Positions 1 through 10,097 are shown, counted from the first letter of the stretch. The stretch is DNA of 64,000 nt from Gaiellasilicea sp963794385 (GCA_963794385.1 CAWCDT010000019.1:1-64000); one strand, 5' to 3'. The notes: generated by a model not told the origin, from the letters alone. Translations and numbers: made by a program.

Positions 1-6
1 TTCCGG

Positions 7-991
7 TCAGATCCAGCTCCGCGCCTTCGCTATCCCGAGGGTGACGGGTGCGACGGCGACGATCACGGCGACGACGACCCAGAAAAGCATCGGTTCCTCG
101 AACAGGCCGACCTTGAAGTTCATGCCCATCACGCCCGCGAGCAGTGCGCCCGGCAGCAGGATCACGGAGGCGAGTGTGAGCACCTTCATGATCTCATTCG
201 TCCGGTGGCCGCCGCGGGCGAGTAGGACGTCGAACGAGCCGACGATCGCTTCGCGGGCGTCGCGGGCATCCTGCATGGTCGCCTCGAACCGGCCTCAGGA
301 GGGTCTCGAAGCGCTTCGCCGAATCGCCGTCGCCGAGCGGCTCCAGCTCCGGGTAGGTCAGCGCGACGAGCGTGGGCCGATGAGCTGCAAGGGCACGGCG
401 GAGCTTCCCGACTTCGAGCCGCATCTCGACCAGTCGCTCGATCTCGTGCTCGGCGTCGCCATCGCCCCGCATCGCGTCGACGTCGAAGCGCTCCAGCCGT
501 TGCTCGATCCGCTCGAATGCGTCCGAGTAGGCCCCGAGCACCCACTCGAGCAGGGCCGCGAGGAAGGTCTGGACCGTCCATGCTGCCGGTGTCCCCGGAG
601 CCGGACGCTCTCTCGGCGAACTCCTCCAGCACCGAGATCGGCGTGTCGTGGGCCGTGATCACCCAGTTCTTGCCGATGATGCACTCGAGCGCGACGAGGG
701 CGCAGTCGTCCTCTTGCCTCGGTGCATACGCCGTGAGATGGAGGTAATGACCGTGGTCGTGAAAGAGGGCGCGCTCCCTCGAGCGCGGCCAGCGAGTCGC
801 GCGTCTCGTCGGTCGAGACCGAACTCGCTTGCGACGCGACGCACGGCTTCCTCGGACTGGCGGTCGATGTCGACCCAGAGGAGCTTCGAACCGCTCAGCC
901 GCCTTGGGCGGTCGGCGAGGCCGTCGAGTTGCTGGACCCGATCCCGGTCGAACAGCATCACCTGGCTCGGCACATTGCTTTCTTTCGACAT
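7..991 (-). pseudogene. corA: CorA-family Mg2+/Co2+ transporter, frame broken
   Basis: Membrane channel for divalent cations. The last 80 residues carry the family signature GMN (in GVMGMNF) at the end of the first of two C-terminal membrane helices, followed by a second helix. The N-terminal cytoplasmic part (MSKESNVPSQVMLFDRD and, in another frame, VITAHDTPISVLEEFAER) and the long helical region (RIEQRLERFDVDAM) lie in three different frames, so there are at least three one-base indels between about 300 and 770. Total length, about 328 codons, is normal for CorA. Because each piece is well conserved, base-calling error is as likely as a true pseudogene. Confidence 0.82.
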
Positions 992-1042
992 GTCGCGAAT
1001 GAAACGGTGCCGGGCCGGAAGGAGGTACGCCTGCCGCCGGGC

Positions 1043-1411
1043 TCAGGCCTCGGGCTGCTGGTAGAGCCCGATCACGTTCCCGCCGGGATCGCGGAACCTC
1101 GCCGTGATCTCCGGGGCGTCCGCGCCGATCGGCTGGACGATCTCGCCGCCGTTGGCGACGACCGCGTCGACGGCGTCGACGACGCTGTCGACCATGATGT
1201 AGAGGAGCAGCCCGGGCTCGGCCGCTGCAGGGCGATCCAGGACCCAGGAGCCGCTCACCTCGCCCGTCGTGTCGTCGAAGGCGAGGTTCCCGTCACCGCG
1301 CGTCCTGATGTTCCAGTCGAAGACGGCGCGGTAAAAGTCGGAGGAGCGGGCGACGTCTGTCGCGGGGAGCTCGATGTAGCAGACCTTGCCGTTCGCGGGA
1401 GTAGGGGACAT
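1043..1411 (-). CDS. VOC (glyoxalase/bleomycin-resistance) family protein
   Basis: A 122-residue single-domain vicinal-oxygen-chelate protein starting MSPTPANGKVCYIELPATDV. It has the typical beta-alpha-beta-beta-beta repeat, with SSDFYRAVFDW in the first helix and the closing FRDPGGNVIGLY strand. Members bind a metal and act on small molecules or sequester them; substrate cannot be read from sequence. It lies 77 bp downstream of the FAD oxidoreductase on the same strand. ATG is at 1409-1411; a longer reading that fuses it to the oxidoreductase is a frameshift artefact. Confidence 0.85.
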   Translation of the reverse strand: MSPTPANGKVCYIELPATDVARSSDFYRAVFDWNIRTRGDGNLAFDDTTGEVSGSWVLDRPAAAEPGLLLYIMVDSVVDAVDAVVANGGEIVQPIGADAPEITARFRDPGGNVIGLYQQPEA

Positions 1412-1488
1412 CGGTCTCCTTCCGTCGTTTCCCTGAGTGTGCCGACGGACCGCAGGACTGCGCAGTCGTGCTCGTCCCCGCGAGTCGG

Positions 1489-2872
1489 CTAGGCGGGCGG
1501 GATGTTCTGGTTGATCCGGAAGACGTTCTCGGGGTCGTACTTCTGCTTCAGCGCCTGCAGCAGCTGGAACTTCGCCGACCCGTAGGACTGACGGATCCGG
1601 TCGGCCCCCTCGTCGCCGAGGAAGTTGACGTACACGCCCTGGTGCCACGGCTCGAGCGCCGACCAGAAGCCCCGCACCCACTCGCGCTCCTCGCTCGAAG
1701 CCTTCACTCGCCTCCGTGCAGGCGCCGATGTTGTAGGTGAAGGCGGCGGTGCGGCCGTTGAAGGCCGACTCGTCGTCTGCCACGCGGGCGACCGCGCCGC
1801 CCATCTGCCAGATCGGGAACGACGTCAACGGCGACTCGATCTGCAGCGAGCGCTCCATCGTGATGTCAATGATCTCGTCGGTCAGCTCGGCGACGTCGCA
1901 GCTCTTGAAGTAGTACCAACGCCCGGGTACGAAGCTCGGGTCGAACATCGCCTGGTGCACGAGATAGGGCTTCAGCGTGCAGACGTCAGCGACCGGCGAG
2001 CCGAACTCGCGCAGCGGCCGGATGAACGCCTCCCCCGCCTCGGCGTCGCCGACCCAGCAGCAGACGACCATCACGACCGGCTTCCCGTGCAGCTCCGCGG
2101 GCACGAACGGCAGCGGCGGCGCCTTGCGGTGGATCACGATCGTCATCAGCTCGTCGGGTGCGTCAGCGACCCAGTCACGGTAGAAGCGCAGCACCTCGCC
2201 CGACTTCTCCATCGGCCAGAAGATCGGCCCCGCCAGCACCTGCGTCCCGAGCGGCACGCAGCGGAACTCGAACTCCGTGACGATCCCGAAATTGCCGCCG
2301 CCGCCGCGCACGCCCCAGAAGAGGTCGGCGTTCTCGTCGGCGCTCGCCTTGACGAACTCGCCCTCCGCCGTGACGAGATCGACCGAGACGAGCTGGTCAA
2401 TCGAGAGGCCGTGCTTGCGCATGATCCAGCCGATGCCGCCGCCGAGCGTCAACCCCGCCACGCCGGTGTGCGTGACGATGCCGGACGGAACCGCGAGCCC
2501 GAACGCCTGCGTCTCGCGGTCGAGCTCGCCGAGCTGGACGCCGGCCTGGACCCGTGCGGTGCGCTTCTCCGGATCGACGCGAACGCCCTTCATCGGCGAG
2601 AGGTCGATCAGAAGCGCGTCGTCCGCGACCGAGTAGCCGGGGAACGAGTGGCCGCCGCTCCGCACCGCGATGGGAAGGCCACTCGAGCGCCCGTACGCGA
2701 GCGCGGCGATCACGTCGCTGACGCCGGCGCAGCGGACGATCACCGCCGGCCGCTTGTCGAACGAGCCGTTCCAGATCTGACGCTGGACGTCGTAGGCGTC
2801 GTCACCGGGGCAGATCACCTGGCCGCGGAACGCGGCTTCGTCGAGCTCGGACCTGTCGACGGTCATCGCCAT
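1489..2872 (-). pseudogene. FAD-binding (BBE-type) oxidoreductase, one frameshift
   Basis: Berberine-bridge-like flavoprotein oxidase of about 460 residues. The FAD_binding_4 domain is clear: IAVRSGGHSFPGYS holds the histidine used for covalent FAD in this family, followed by GVAGLTLGGGIGW and WGVRGGGGNFGIVTEFEF. The C-terminal BBE segment (YDPENVFRINQNIPP) is in another frame from about 1707 down, so one base was gained or lost near 1705-1715. Start ATG at 2872. The cyclase gene is divergent, 89 bp away. Substrate is unknown; sugars or aromatic alcohols are usual for relatives. Confidence 0.85.
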
Positions 2873-2961
2873 CGGATCAGTTTCTCATCGAGAGCGAGCC
2901 GCGCCAAGTCCGATTGCTTCGGCCGAGGGAAGATCCGGAGTCCCTCGCGCGTCCGGATCAC

Positions 2962-4179
2962 ATGCACAGAGATGCAGACGGCCAGGCCGCGGTCATGACT
3001 TTTCTCATCGCCGATGTGCGCGGGTACTCCCGCTACACCGACGAGTACGGGGACGAAGCCGCCGCGCTGCTCGCGAACACCTTCGTAAAGCTTGTCGAAG
3101 AGGGTGTCGAGGCGCACGGCGGCACGCTGATCGAGGTGCGAGGGGACGAGGGACTCGCCGTCTTCACGTCTGCCCGCCAGGCGATTCGCGCGGCCGTCGA
3201 TCTCCAGGCGCGCTTCGCCGAGGAGACCGACGCGGAATCGGACCTGCCGCTGAAGGTGGGCATCGGCATCGACTCCGGAGAGGCCGTCCGGCTCGAGGAC
3301 GGCAGCTACCGCGGCGCGGCGCTGAACGTGGCGGCCCGCCTGTGCGCACGGGCCCACGGCGGCGACGTCGTGATCACGGAAGCGACCTCGAGGCTCGCCG
3401 GCCGCCTCGCCGGTCTCCAGTACAGCGACCGCGGCAGAGTGCATCTCAAGAACATCCCCGAGCCGATTCACATTCTCCAGGTCTACTCGGAGCTCGACGC
3501 GCCGCCCGCGCGTCGCTGGGTGCTGATGTTCTTCGGCAAGCCCGCCCGGACGCTCGGCTGGCAGCTCGGGTTCGTCGTCGTCGCGATTGCCGCGGTCACG
3601 GCCGCGGGAGTCGTCTATCTCACTGCCGGCGACGGTGCGGAGCCAGTGAACGCGTCGCCGCCGATGACGTCGACCGACGGCGGCACGGTCGCCGCAGCGC
3701 CGACCGACGTGGCGCTCACCCCGGATGCGGGGCTCGACGCGATCGTGCCCGCGGCGATCTGGAAGGACTGCAAGCTACAGACCGTGCCCGAGCCCAACGC
3801 GACCCAGACCGCGGTGTGCCTCCCGCCGCAGGGAATGCCGGATCGCTGGGAGATCTCGTCGTACCGGAGCGGGTCCGACTTGATGTCGGCGTACCGGTCG
3901 GAGTTCCGCAATCATGCTGACCTCACGCCGGACAGCGGTCGCTGCAACGCCTTCATCTGGGGCGGCGAGCTCCAGTGGCTCCACGGCCGGGGCAAGCCCG
4001 GCGGCCGTGCGCTCTGCTACTTCGACGGCAACGACGCGGTCATCGTCTGGACCCACGAGCGCCTCGGTCAGCTGACTCACCGTGACGTGCTCGTCACCGC
4101 CCGCGAAGGCGGCAGCGATCACGTCACCCTTACGCGCTGGTGGCGCCCCTGGCACCACCTGATCGGCAAGGGCCAGTAG
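2962..4179 (+). CDS. Class III adenylate/guanylate cyclase-like membrane protein
   Basis: 405 residues from ATG 2962 (a TTG 48 bp upstream is possible but less likely). The N-terminal 170 residues form a class III cyclase catalytic domain: TFLIADVRGYSRYTDEYGD with the first metal aspartate, EVRGDEGLAVF with the second, and YRGAALNVAARLCARAHGGD near the end. A single membrane helix follows (about residues 197-220, LGFVVVAIAAVTAAGVVYL), then an outward domain of about 180 residues that I do not recognise. The order catalytic domain - helix - external domain suggests a sensor in reverse topology. Whether it makes cAMP is unproven; a cAMP-binding-domain protein lies at 30.2 kb. Confidence 0.82.
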   Translation: MHRDADGQAAVMTFLIADVRGYSRYTDEYGDEAAALLANTFVKLVEEGVEAHGGTLIEVRGDEGLAVFTSARQAIRAAVDLQARFAEETDAESDLPLKVGIGIDSGEAVRLEDGSYRGAALNVAARLCARAHGGDVVITEATSRLAGRLAGLQYSDRGRVHLKNIPEPIHILQVYSELDAPPARRWVLMFFGKPARTLGWQLGFVVVAIAAVTAAGVVYLTAGDGAEPVNASPPMTSTDGGTVAAAPTDVALTPDAGLDAIVPAAIWKDCKLQTVPEPNATQTAVCLPPQGMPDRWEISSYRSGSDLMSAYRSEFRNHADLTPDSGRCNAFIWGGELQWLHGRGKPGGRALCYFDGNDAVIVWTHERLGQLTHRDVLVTAREGGSDHVTLTRWWRPWHHLIGKGQ

Positions 4180-4197
4180 CGCGACGAACACCGCAGC

Positions 4198-5391
4198 TCA
4201 GGCTGGAAGGGTCAGGCTCTCGAGGTCCCTCGGGTACTCGGTGAGCACGTCGATCCCGTCCTCGGTGACGACCACGGTGTCCGAGTGGCGGAAGCCTCCG
4301 ATCTCGCTCGAGTAGAGGCCCGGTTCGATCGTGAACACCATGCCCGGCTCGATTCGGGTTTGATCACCGACGTCGAGAAAGGGCGCCTCGTGGTTGCGGA
4401 GGCCGATCGCATGCCCCGTGTGCTGCTTCCAGTACGGCAGCAGGTCGTTCGCCTCGAAGTAGCTCAGCACCGCGTCGTCCACGTCGGCGCAGGTCCGGCC
4501 GGGGCGCAGCGCGCCGAGGGCGACGTCTTGAGCGGCGACCGTGTGGTCGAACAGGCGACGCATCTCGTCCGTCGGCGTGCCGATGATCATCGCCCGCTCG
4601 AGCTCGGCGTTGTAGCCCCAGATCGGGGCGCTCGTCTCGGTGACGAGCACGTCCCCGGCCTTGAACTCGATGTTGTGGGCCACCGCGTGCGCCCAGGCGC
4701 TCTTCAGCCCGATCTGACCGCGGTAGCCCGCCGACACGCCGTCGGACGACGCCTGCTGGCCGCCGTACGAAGACCCGAGCGTCTCGAGCATCGCGAGCGT
4801 GGCTTCATGGCCGGCGCGGAGGCTCGCCTCGGCCTCGGTCGCGCCGGGTCGCGTGTACTCCTGGAGGAGCCGGTGGGCATGAGCACACCACCTGGCGCTC
4901 TCTCGGATCAGGGCCACCTCGGCCTCGCTCTTGCGGACCATCATGCCCTCGATGAACGGTGCGAGCGAAGTGACCGTCTGCTCGGCGACTTCGCTCAACG
5001 GCGGCCCCTGGTAGCCGAGGATGCCCGGATAGCCGTCCTGGTCGGCGCCGATCGCCCCGGTGATCCCCATGTCGCGCAGCACTCGGGCGAGGATCCGCAG
5101 CGGATGCTCGACGCCGGGATACTCCGGGTAGGACTCGACCCGCTCGAACTCGGTCTCAGCGCGGACCCGCTCGACCTCGAACTCGGGCACGAAGACGGCC
5201 AGGTCGCCCAATGCGCTCGCGACGACCGCGACCGGGCGCTCCGTCGCCAGAAATGGAAAGCTCGTGAAGTACTGGATGTAGCTCTCGTCGAAGAGAACGC
5301 AGCCGGTCAACTTCTCGCTCCGGACGTGCTGCAGGAGCGTCTCGCGTCTCGCCTGCAGCTCTTCGGACGGGATGCCGGTGGTGGACAGCAC
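4198..5391 (-). CDS. M24 (Xaa-Pro peptidase / creatinase) family protein with altered metal ligands
   Basis: 397 residues from GTG 5391: a creatinase-type N-terminal domain and a C-terminal pita-bread domain. HTGHAIGLRNHEAP and GMVFTIEPGLY match the conserved His and Glu regions. The usual metal aspartates are replaced: the D-x-G-a-x-x-x-G-Y-x-x-D-x-T-R block reads ETSAPIWGYNAELER, so both Asp are Glu, and the last Glu block reads FRHSDTVVV with Ser in place of Glu. The family includes metal-free creatinase, so the protein may be a non-peptidase hydrolase. It ends 18 nt from the convergent cyclase gene. Confidence 0.8.
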   Translation of the reverse strand: MLSTTGIPSEELQARRETLLQHVRSEKLTGCVLFDESYIQYFTSFPFLATERPVAVVASALGDLAVFVPEFEVERVRAETEFERVESYPEYPGVEHPLRILARVLRDMGITGAIGADQDGYPGILGYQGPPLSEVAEQTVTSLAPFIEGMMVRKSEAEVALIRESARWCAHAHRLLQEYTRPGATEAEASLRAGHEATLAMLETLGSSYGGQQASSDGVSAGYRGQIGLKSAWAHAVAHNIEFKAGDVLVTETSAPIWGYNAELERAMIIGTPTDEMRRLFDHTVAAQDVALGALRPGRTCADVDDAVLSYFEANDLLPYWKQHTGHAIGLRNHEAPFLDVGDQTRIEPGMVFTIEPGLYSSEIGGFRHSDTVVVTEDGIDVLTEYPRDLESLTLPA

Positions 5392-5471
5392 GAGGGCAGC
5401 CTCTCATGTTGCGCGCGCGTTGCGCTCCGGAATCGCCTCGCGCGCGGGTTCGTTGGCTAGTTCAAGTGAAC

Positions 5472-6773
5472 ATGGCCACCCCTGCATCCGTCCAACGCGT
5501 CTACCTGAGCCTGCTGCTCGGGAACACGCTCGCGGCCTCGCTGATCTGGGGCATCAACACCATCTTCCTGCTCGACGCCGGGCTCTCGAATCTGGAGGCC
5601 TTCGCGGCGAACGCGTTCTTCACCGCCGGCATGGTCATCTTCGAGGTGCCGACGGGGATCGTCGCGGACACGATCGGGCGCCGCGCCTCCTATCTGCTCG
5701 GCACGGTGACGCTGGCGGTCTCGACGCTGCTCTACGTGATGCTCTGGCAGCTCGAGGCGCAGTTCTGGGCGTGGGCGATCGTCTCGATCCTGCTCGGTCT
5801 CGGGTTCACGTTCTTCTCTGGGGCGGTCGAGGCGTGGCTCGTCGACGCGCTCACAGCGACTGGCTTCGAGGGGAGCCTCGAGTCGGTCTTCGGCAAGGGC
5901 CAGATCGTCATGGGTGTGGCAATGCTGTCGGGCTCCGTTGCCGGCGGCTACATCGCCCAGGCGACGAGCCTCGGCGTGCCGTTCGTCCTGCGCGCGATCA
6001 TCCTCGTGCTGATGTTCGCGCTCGCGTACGCCGTCATGAAGGACGTCGGCTTCACGCCGAGCCGGCGCCACGGGGTCGTGCAGGACGTCCGCCACATCTC
6101 CAGCGCGTCGATCGAGTACGGCTGGAGAGTCCCGGCGGTGAAGTGGATGATGCTGGCGTCGCCGTTCACGGCCGGCGTTGGCATCTACGCGTTCTACGCC
6201 CTGCAGCCGTATCTGCTCGAGCTCTACGGCGACCCCGAGGCGTACGGGATCGCCGGGCTGGTGGCGGCGATCGTCGCGGGCGCGCAGATCGTCGGCGGCA
6301 TCGCGGCTCCGTGGATCAGGCGACGCTTCACGAAACGCACGTCCGCGTTGCTGGCCGCGACGGGGGCGAGCGCCGCGACGCTGGCGTTGATCGGCATCTT
6401 CGAGAATCTCTACGCCGTGATCGGCCTGATCGTCGTCTGGGGGCTTCTGTTCGCGGCGTCGATGCCGATCCGGCAGGCGTACATGAACGGCCTGATCCCG
6501 TCGCAGCAGCGAGCGACGATCCTCTCCTTCGACTCGATGCTGGGCTCCGCCGGCGGCGTCGTCGTCCAGCCGGTGCTGGGCCGTTCGGCCGACGTGTGGG
6601 GCTATCCGGGGTCGTACCTGCTCGGCGCCGCGATCTCGGCGCTCGCGGTGCCGTTCGTGTGGTTGTCGCGGCGCGAGAACGCGCCTGCGGACACCGCCAT
6701 CGGCACGAGTTCACCTGACGCGGGTGAGACCGTCCCCGACGGTGCGCCGGCTCCAGCGGCGACTCGCAACTGA
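5472..6773 (+). CDS. MFS transporter
   Basis: 433 residues from ATG 5472 with about 12 predicted hydrophobic helices. The loop after helix 2 reads GIVADTIGRRAS, a good form of the MFS signature G-x-x-x-D-x-x-G-R-R. The first helix region LLLGNTLAASLIWGINTIFLLDAGLS and FEVPTGIVAD resemble bacterial drug/unknown MFS carriers. Substrate is not deducible. It is transcribed away from the M24 gene and its stop is 3 nt from the stop of korB on the other strand. Confidence 0.85.
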   Translation: MATPASVQRVYLSLLLGNTLAASLIWGINTIFLLDAGLSNLEAFAANAFFTAGMVIFEVPTGIVADTIGRRASYLLGTVTLAVSTLLYVMLWQLEAQFWAWAIVSILLGLGFTFFSGAVEAWLVDALTATGFEGSLESVFGKGQIVMGVAMLSGSVAGGYIAQATSLGVPFVLRAIILVLMFALAYAVMKDVGFTPSRRHGVVQDVRHISSASIEYGWRVPAVKWMMLASPFTAGVGIYAFYALQPYLLELYGDPEAYGIAGLVAAIVAGAQIVGGIAAPWIRRRFTKRTSALLAATGASAATLALIGIFENLYAVIGLIVVWGLLFAASMPIRQAYMNGLIPSQQRATILSFDSMLGSAGGVVVQPVLGRSADVWGYPGSYLLGAAISALAVPFVWLSRRENAPADTAIGTSSPDAGETVPDGAPAPAATRN

Positions 6774-6776
6774 GCC

Positions 6777-7772
6777 CTAGATCGTCCAGGTGTCGCCGGC
6801 GCCGAGTAGCGCCTCGAGCTCGCCTTCGCCCTTCTCCTTCGCCGTCGCGATCTGCTCGGCCATCAGCTCGTCGTAGACCGGGCGCTCGACGGCGCGGAAG
6901 ACGCCCATCGGTGTGGCGCCGATCGCCTCCTGCGTCATCCGGGAGAGCGCGAACGCGTGCGCCGGCTCGTGCGCCTGCGCGTCGTGCACGAGCAGGCCGT
7001 CGTCCGTCGCCGCGACCACCTCCGGCGACCCGTCCGGCCGCAGCCGCACACCCTTGTCGCCCCACGTGATCGGCTCGCCGTGACGCAGGTAGAGCCGGTT
7101 CTCCTTCTGCTCGCGGACGAAGTCGAAGGCGTTGTCGTTGTAGATGTTGCAGTTCTGGTAGATCTCGACGAAGGCGCTCCCCTTGTGGTGCGCCGCCGCC
7201 CGCAGCACCTCGGTCAGCTCCTTCTTGTCGGTGTCGATCGCCCGCGCGACGAACGTCGCCTCGGCGCCGATCGCGACCGAGAGCGGGTTGAAGGGATGGT
7301 CGAGCGAGCCCAGCGGCGTCGACTTCGTCACCTTGCCGAGCTCCGACGTCGGCGAGTACTGCCCCTTCGTCAGCCCGTAGATGCGGTTGTTGAAGAGGAG
7401 GAGCTTGAAGTTGACGTTGCGGCGCAGCGCGTGGATCAGGTGGTTGCCGCCGATCGAGAGCGCGTCACCGTCGCCGGTCACGACCCAGACCGACAGGTCC
7501 GGCCGCGACACGCTCAACCCGGTCGCGATCGCCGGCGCGCGACCGTGGATCGAGTGGATCCCGTAGGTCTGCATGTAGTAGGGGAAGCGGGCCGCGCACC
7601 CGATCCCGGAGACGAAGACGATCCGCTCGCGCGTGAGCCCGAGCTCGGGCATGAACGCCTGGACGGCGTTCAGGATCGCGTAGTCGCCGCAGCCCGGGCA
7701 CCAGCGCACCTCCTGGTCGGACTTGAAGTCCTTCGCGGTCAGCTGGACGAGGTTCCCGTTGCCTTCGCTCAT
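6777..7772 (-). CDS. korB: 2-oxoacid:ferredoxin oxidoreductase, beta subunit
   Basis: Thiamine-diphosphate subunit of a 2-oxoglutarate (or other 2-oxoacid):ferredoxin oxidoreductase, 331 residues. EVRWCPGCGDYAIL is the family cluster/TPP entry motif, VVTGDGDALSIGGNH with LLFNNRIYGLTKGQ is the TPP-binding GDG...N fold. The start ATG (7770-7772) overlaps the stop of the preceding 69-codon gene as ATGA, and the catalytic alpha-gamma subunit lies just upstream, so the three are translationally coupled. In actinobacteria this enzyme feeds reduced ferredoxin from the TCA cycle. Confidence 0.93.
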   Translation of the reverse strand: MSEGNGNLVQLTAKDFKSDQEVRWCPGCGDYAILNAVQAFMPELGLTRERIVFVSGIGCAARFPYYMQTYGIHSIHGRAPAIATGLSVSRPDLSVWVVTGDGDALSIGGNHLIHALRRNVNFKLLLFNNRIYGLTKGQYSPTSELGKVTKSTPLGSLDHPFNPLSVAIGAEATFVARAIDTDKKELTEVLRAAAHHKGSAFVEIYQNCNIYNDNAFDFVREQKENRLYLRHGEPITWGDKGVRLRPDGSPEVVAATDDGLLVHDAQAHEPAHAFALSRMTQEAIGATPMGVFRAVERPVYDELMAEQIATAKEKGEGELEALLGAGDTWTI

Positions 7773-7978
7773 CGCTTCCTCTCGTTCCCGCGCTTGAAGT
7801 TGCCGGTCGCCCTGGCCATCAGCAGCTGTCGCTCCTGTTCGCTCGCCTCGGGAGCGGCCTCGAGGAAACGCTCGGCCAGCTTGCCCGTGAGGACCCTCGC
7901 AGGCTGGTTCCGCCAGAAAATCGCGACGCTGCCGTCCTTTCTCGCCCGGTAGGAGAAGGAGCGCTCTTTTACGGTCAC
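7769..7978 (-). CDS. Conserved small protein between korA and korB
   Basis: 69 residues from GTG 7978, whose first bases overlap the korA stop (GTGA), and whose own stop overlaps the korB ATG (ATGA). The sequence is basic and polar with FSYRARKDGSVAIFWRNQPA near the start and a helical LTGKLAERFLEAA stretch, ending in a KRGNERKR tail. No cysteines, no membrane segment, no domain I recognise. Perfect coupling on both sides makes it a real gene with a role tied to the oxidoreductase, for example assembly or regulation; that role is inference. Confidence 0.75.
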   Translation of the reverse strand: MTVKERSFSYRARKDGSVAIFWRNQPARVLTGKLAERFLEAAPEASEQERQLLMARATGNFKRGNERKR

Positions 7979-9814
7979 GACTCCACCAGCGCGGTGATCG
8001 CCTCGTGCAGCTCCGAGGCCTTGAAGGGGAGCCCACGCACGCGGTTGTAGCCGATCGCGTCGACAAGGAACTCGGCCCGGATGAGCTTGAGCAGCTGACC
8101 GAGGTTCATCTCCGGGACGAGGATCTTGTCGTAGCGGCGCAGCACCTCGCCCGTGTTGCGCGGGAACGGGTTCAGGTAGTGGAGGTGGGCCTGCGCCACC
8201 TTGCCGCCGTCTTCGCGCACGCGGCGCACGGCCGCGCCGATGGGGCCGTAGGTCGAGCCCCAGCCGAGCACAAGCGTGTCCGCACCGTCGGGGTCGTCGA
8301 CCTCGAGGAGAGGGATGTCGTTCGCGATCCCGGCCACCTTCGCGGCGCGGAGGCGCGTCATCAGGTCGTGGTTCTCGGGGTCGTAGGAGACGTTGCCGGT
8401 CACGTCCTCCTTCTCGAGCCCGCCGATCCGGTGCTCGAGCCCGGGCGTGCCCGGAATCGCCCAGGGCCGCGCGAGCGTCGCAGGGTCGCGCTGGTAGGGC
8501 TGGAACTCGCCGCCGTCCGCGGTCGCGAACTCGGGCGCGATGTCCGGCAGGTCGCGCGACGTCCGGGATCAGCCACGGCTCGGAGCCGTTGGCGAGATAG
8601 GCGTCGCTGAGCAGGTAGACGGGCGTCCGGTACTTGAGCGCGATCCGGGCCGCCTCGATCGCGGCGTGGAAGCACTGCGAGGGGGTCGAGGCGGCAATCA
8701 CCGGCACCGGGCTCTCCGAGTTTCGCCCGAAGAGCACCATCAGCAGGTCGGCCTGCTCGGGCTTCGTCGGCATCCCGGTCGAGGGGCCGGCGCGCTGGAT
8801 GTCGAGCACGAGCAACGGCAGCTCGAGCATGATCCCGAGCCCGACCGTCTCCTGCTTGAGCACGACACCGGGCCCGGCGGACGTCGTGACGCCGAGCGAG
8901 CCTCCGAACGCCGCGCCGAGCGCCGCGCCGGCGGCCGCGATCTCGTCCTCGGCCTGGAAGGTGCGGACGCCGAAGGCCTTGTGTCGCGCCAGCTCCTCGA
9001 GGATCGAGCTCGCCGGCGTGATCGGGTAGGCCCCGAGGAAGAGATCGAGCCCGGAGAGCTTCGAGGCCGCGATCAGCCCGTAGGCGAGCGCCGTGTTGCC
9101 GGTGATCTGCCGGTAGGTGCCGGGCGCCAGCTTCGCCGGCGCGACTTCGTAGCTGACAGCGAAGTCCTCGGAGGTCTCGCCGTAGGCGTAGCCCGCCTTG
9201 AACGCGGTCGCGTTCGCCTGCGCGATCTCGGGCCGCTTCGCGAACTTCCGCTCGACGAACTCGAGCGTCCCCTCGGTCGGCCGGTGGTAGAGCCAGCTCA
9301 TCAGCCCGAGCGCGAAGAAGTTCTTCGAGCGCTCGGCCTCGCGAGACGTGATCCCTTCGATGCCCTTCAGGGCGCCCACCGTCATCGACGTGAGCCCGAC
9401 CTCGTGGACGTGGAAGTCGTCGAGCGACCCGTCCTCGAGCGGGTTGGCGTCATAGCCGGCCTTCTGCAGGTTGCGCTCCTTGAACGTGTCGGTGTCGACG
9501 ATCAGCGTCCCGCCCTTCGGCAGGTCGCCGATGTTCGTCTTCAGCGCCGCCGGGTTCATCGCGACGAGGACGTTCGGCGCGTCGCCAGGCGTGAGGATGT
9601 CGTGGTCGGCGAAGTGGAGCTGGAAGCCCGACACGCCCGGGAGCGAGCCGGCGGGCGCGCGGATCTCGGCCGGGAAGTCCGGGAGCGTCGCGAGGTCGTT
9701 TCCGAGCAGGGCGGTCTCGCTCGTGAAGCGGTCTCCCGTGAGCTGCATCCCGTCGCCCGAGTCACCCGCGAAGCGGATGATCACGCGGTCGAGCTGCTCG
9801 ACTGCCTTGGCCAC
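7975..9814 (-). pseudogene. korA: 2-oxoacid:ferredoxin oxidoreductase, fused gamma-alpha subunit, one frameshift
   Basis: About 613 codons from GTG 9814. The first 190 residues are the gamma (CoA/acceptor) domain, RVIIRFAGDSGDGMQLTGDR; the alpha domain follows with FLGAYPITPASSILEELA, the family's conserved pyruvate/2-oxoacid-binding YPITPSS motif, and TSAGPGVVLKQE. After IPDV (about 8562) the frame changes by one inserted base and continues as DIAPEFATADGGEF to RVRGLPFKASELHEAITALVES. The last codons overlap the small coupled gene. Apart from the indel the protein is full length, so it is probably functional. Confidence 0.9.
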
Positions 9815-9873
9815 GCCCTAGGTATAGCGGAAGCCCGTGACCGTCGAAGCGAGGCTCGAGGCGCTCGAAACGG

Positions 9874-10090
9874 CTATCCGGCCGGGTGACGCACGACCGT
9901 CAGGCCCCACGCCTGACCTGACTCGAAGAGCTCGTCCGGATCGACGTCGTCGCGCCAGCCGATGAAGTGCTTCGCCGGGTCGTCCGGGGTGGAGCCGAAG
10001 ACGGCCAGGCCGCTCGACGACCTCCTCCTCGCGGCCGCGCTCGAGCTCCTCGAGCCGCCGCTCCGCCTCCTCGGCCGCCGGGCCTTCCAT
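9874..10090 (-). pseudogene. Small hypothetical protein, frame broken
   Basis: A 217-nt reading region whose length is not a multiple of three. It begins with an ATG (10088-10090) coding a charged helix, EEAERRLEELERGREEE, then continues in the next frame as GLAVFGSTPDDPAKHFIGWR and FESGQAWGLTVVRHPAG with a stop at 9874. One base is inserted near 10020. It follows the two-domain VOC gene on the same strand by 7 nt and so probably belongs to that transcript. No family recognised; about 72 residues if repaired. Confidence 0.5.
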
Positions 10091-10097
10091 GTAGCCC

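Noticed and set aside
1043..2872. Fusion of FAD oxidoreductase and VOC protein (609-codon open frame)
   Set aside because: The oxidoreductase's own C-terminal BBE domain continues in another frame, so the fusion comes from an indel.
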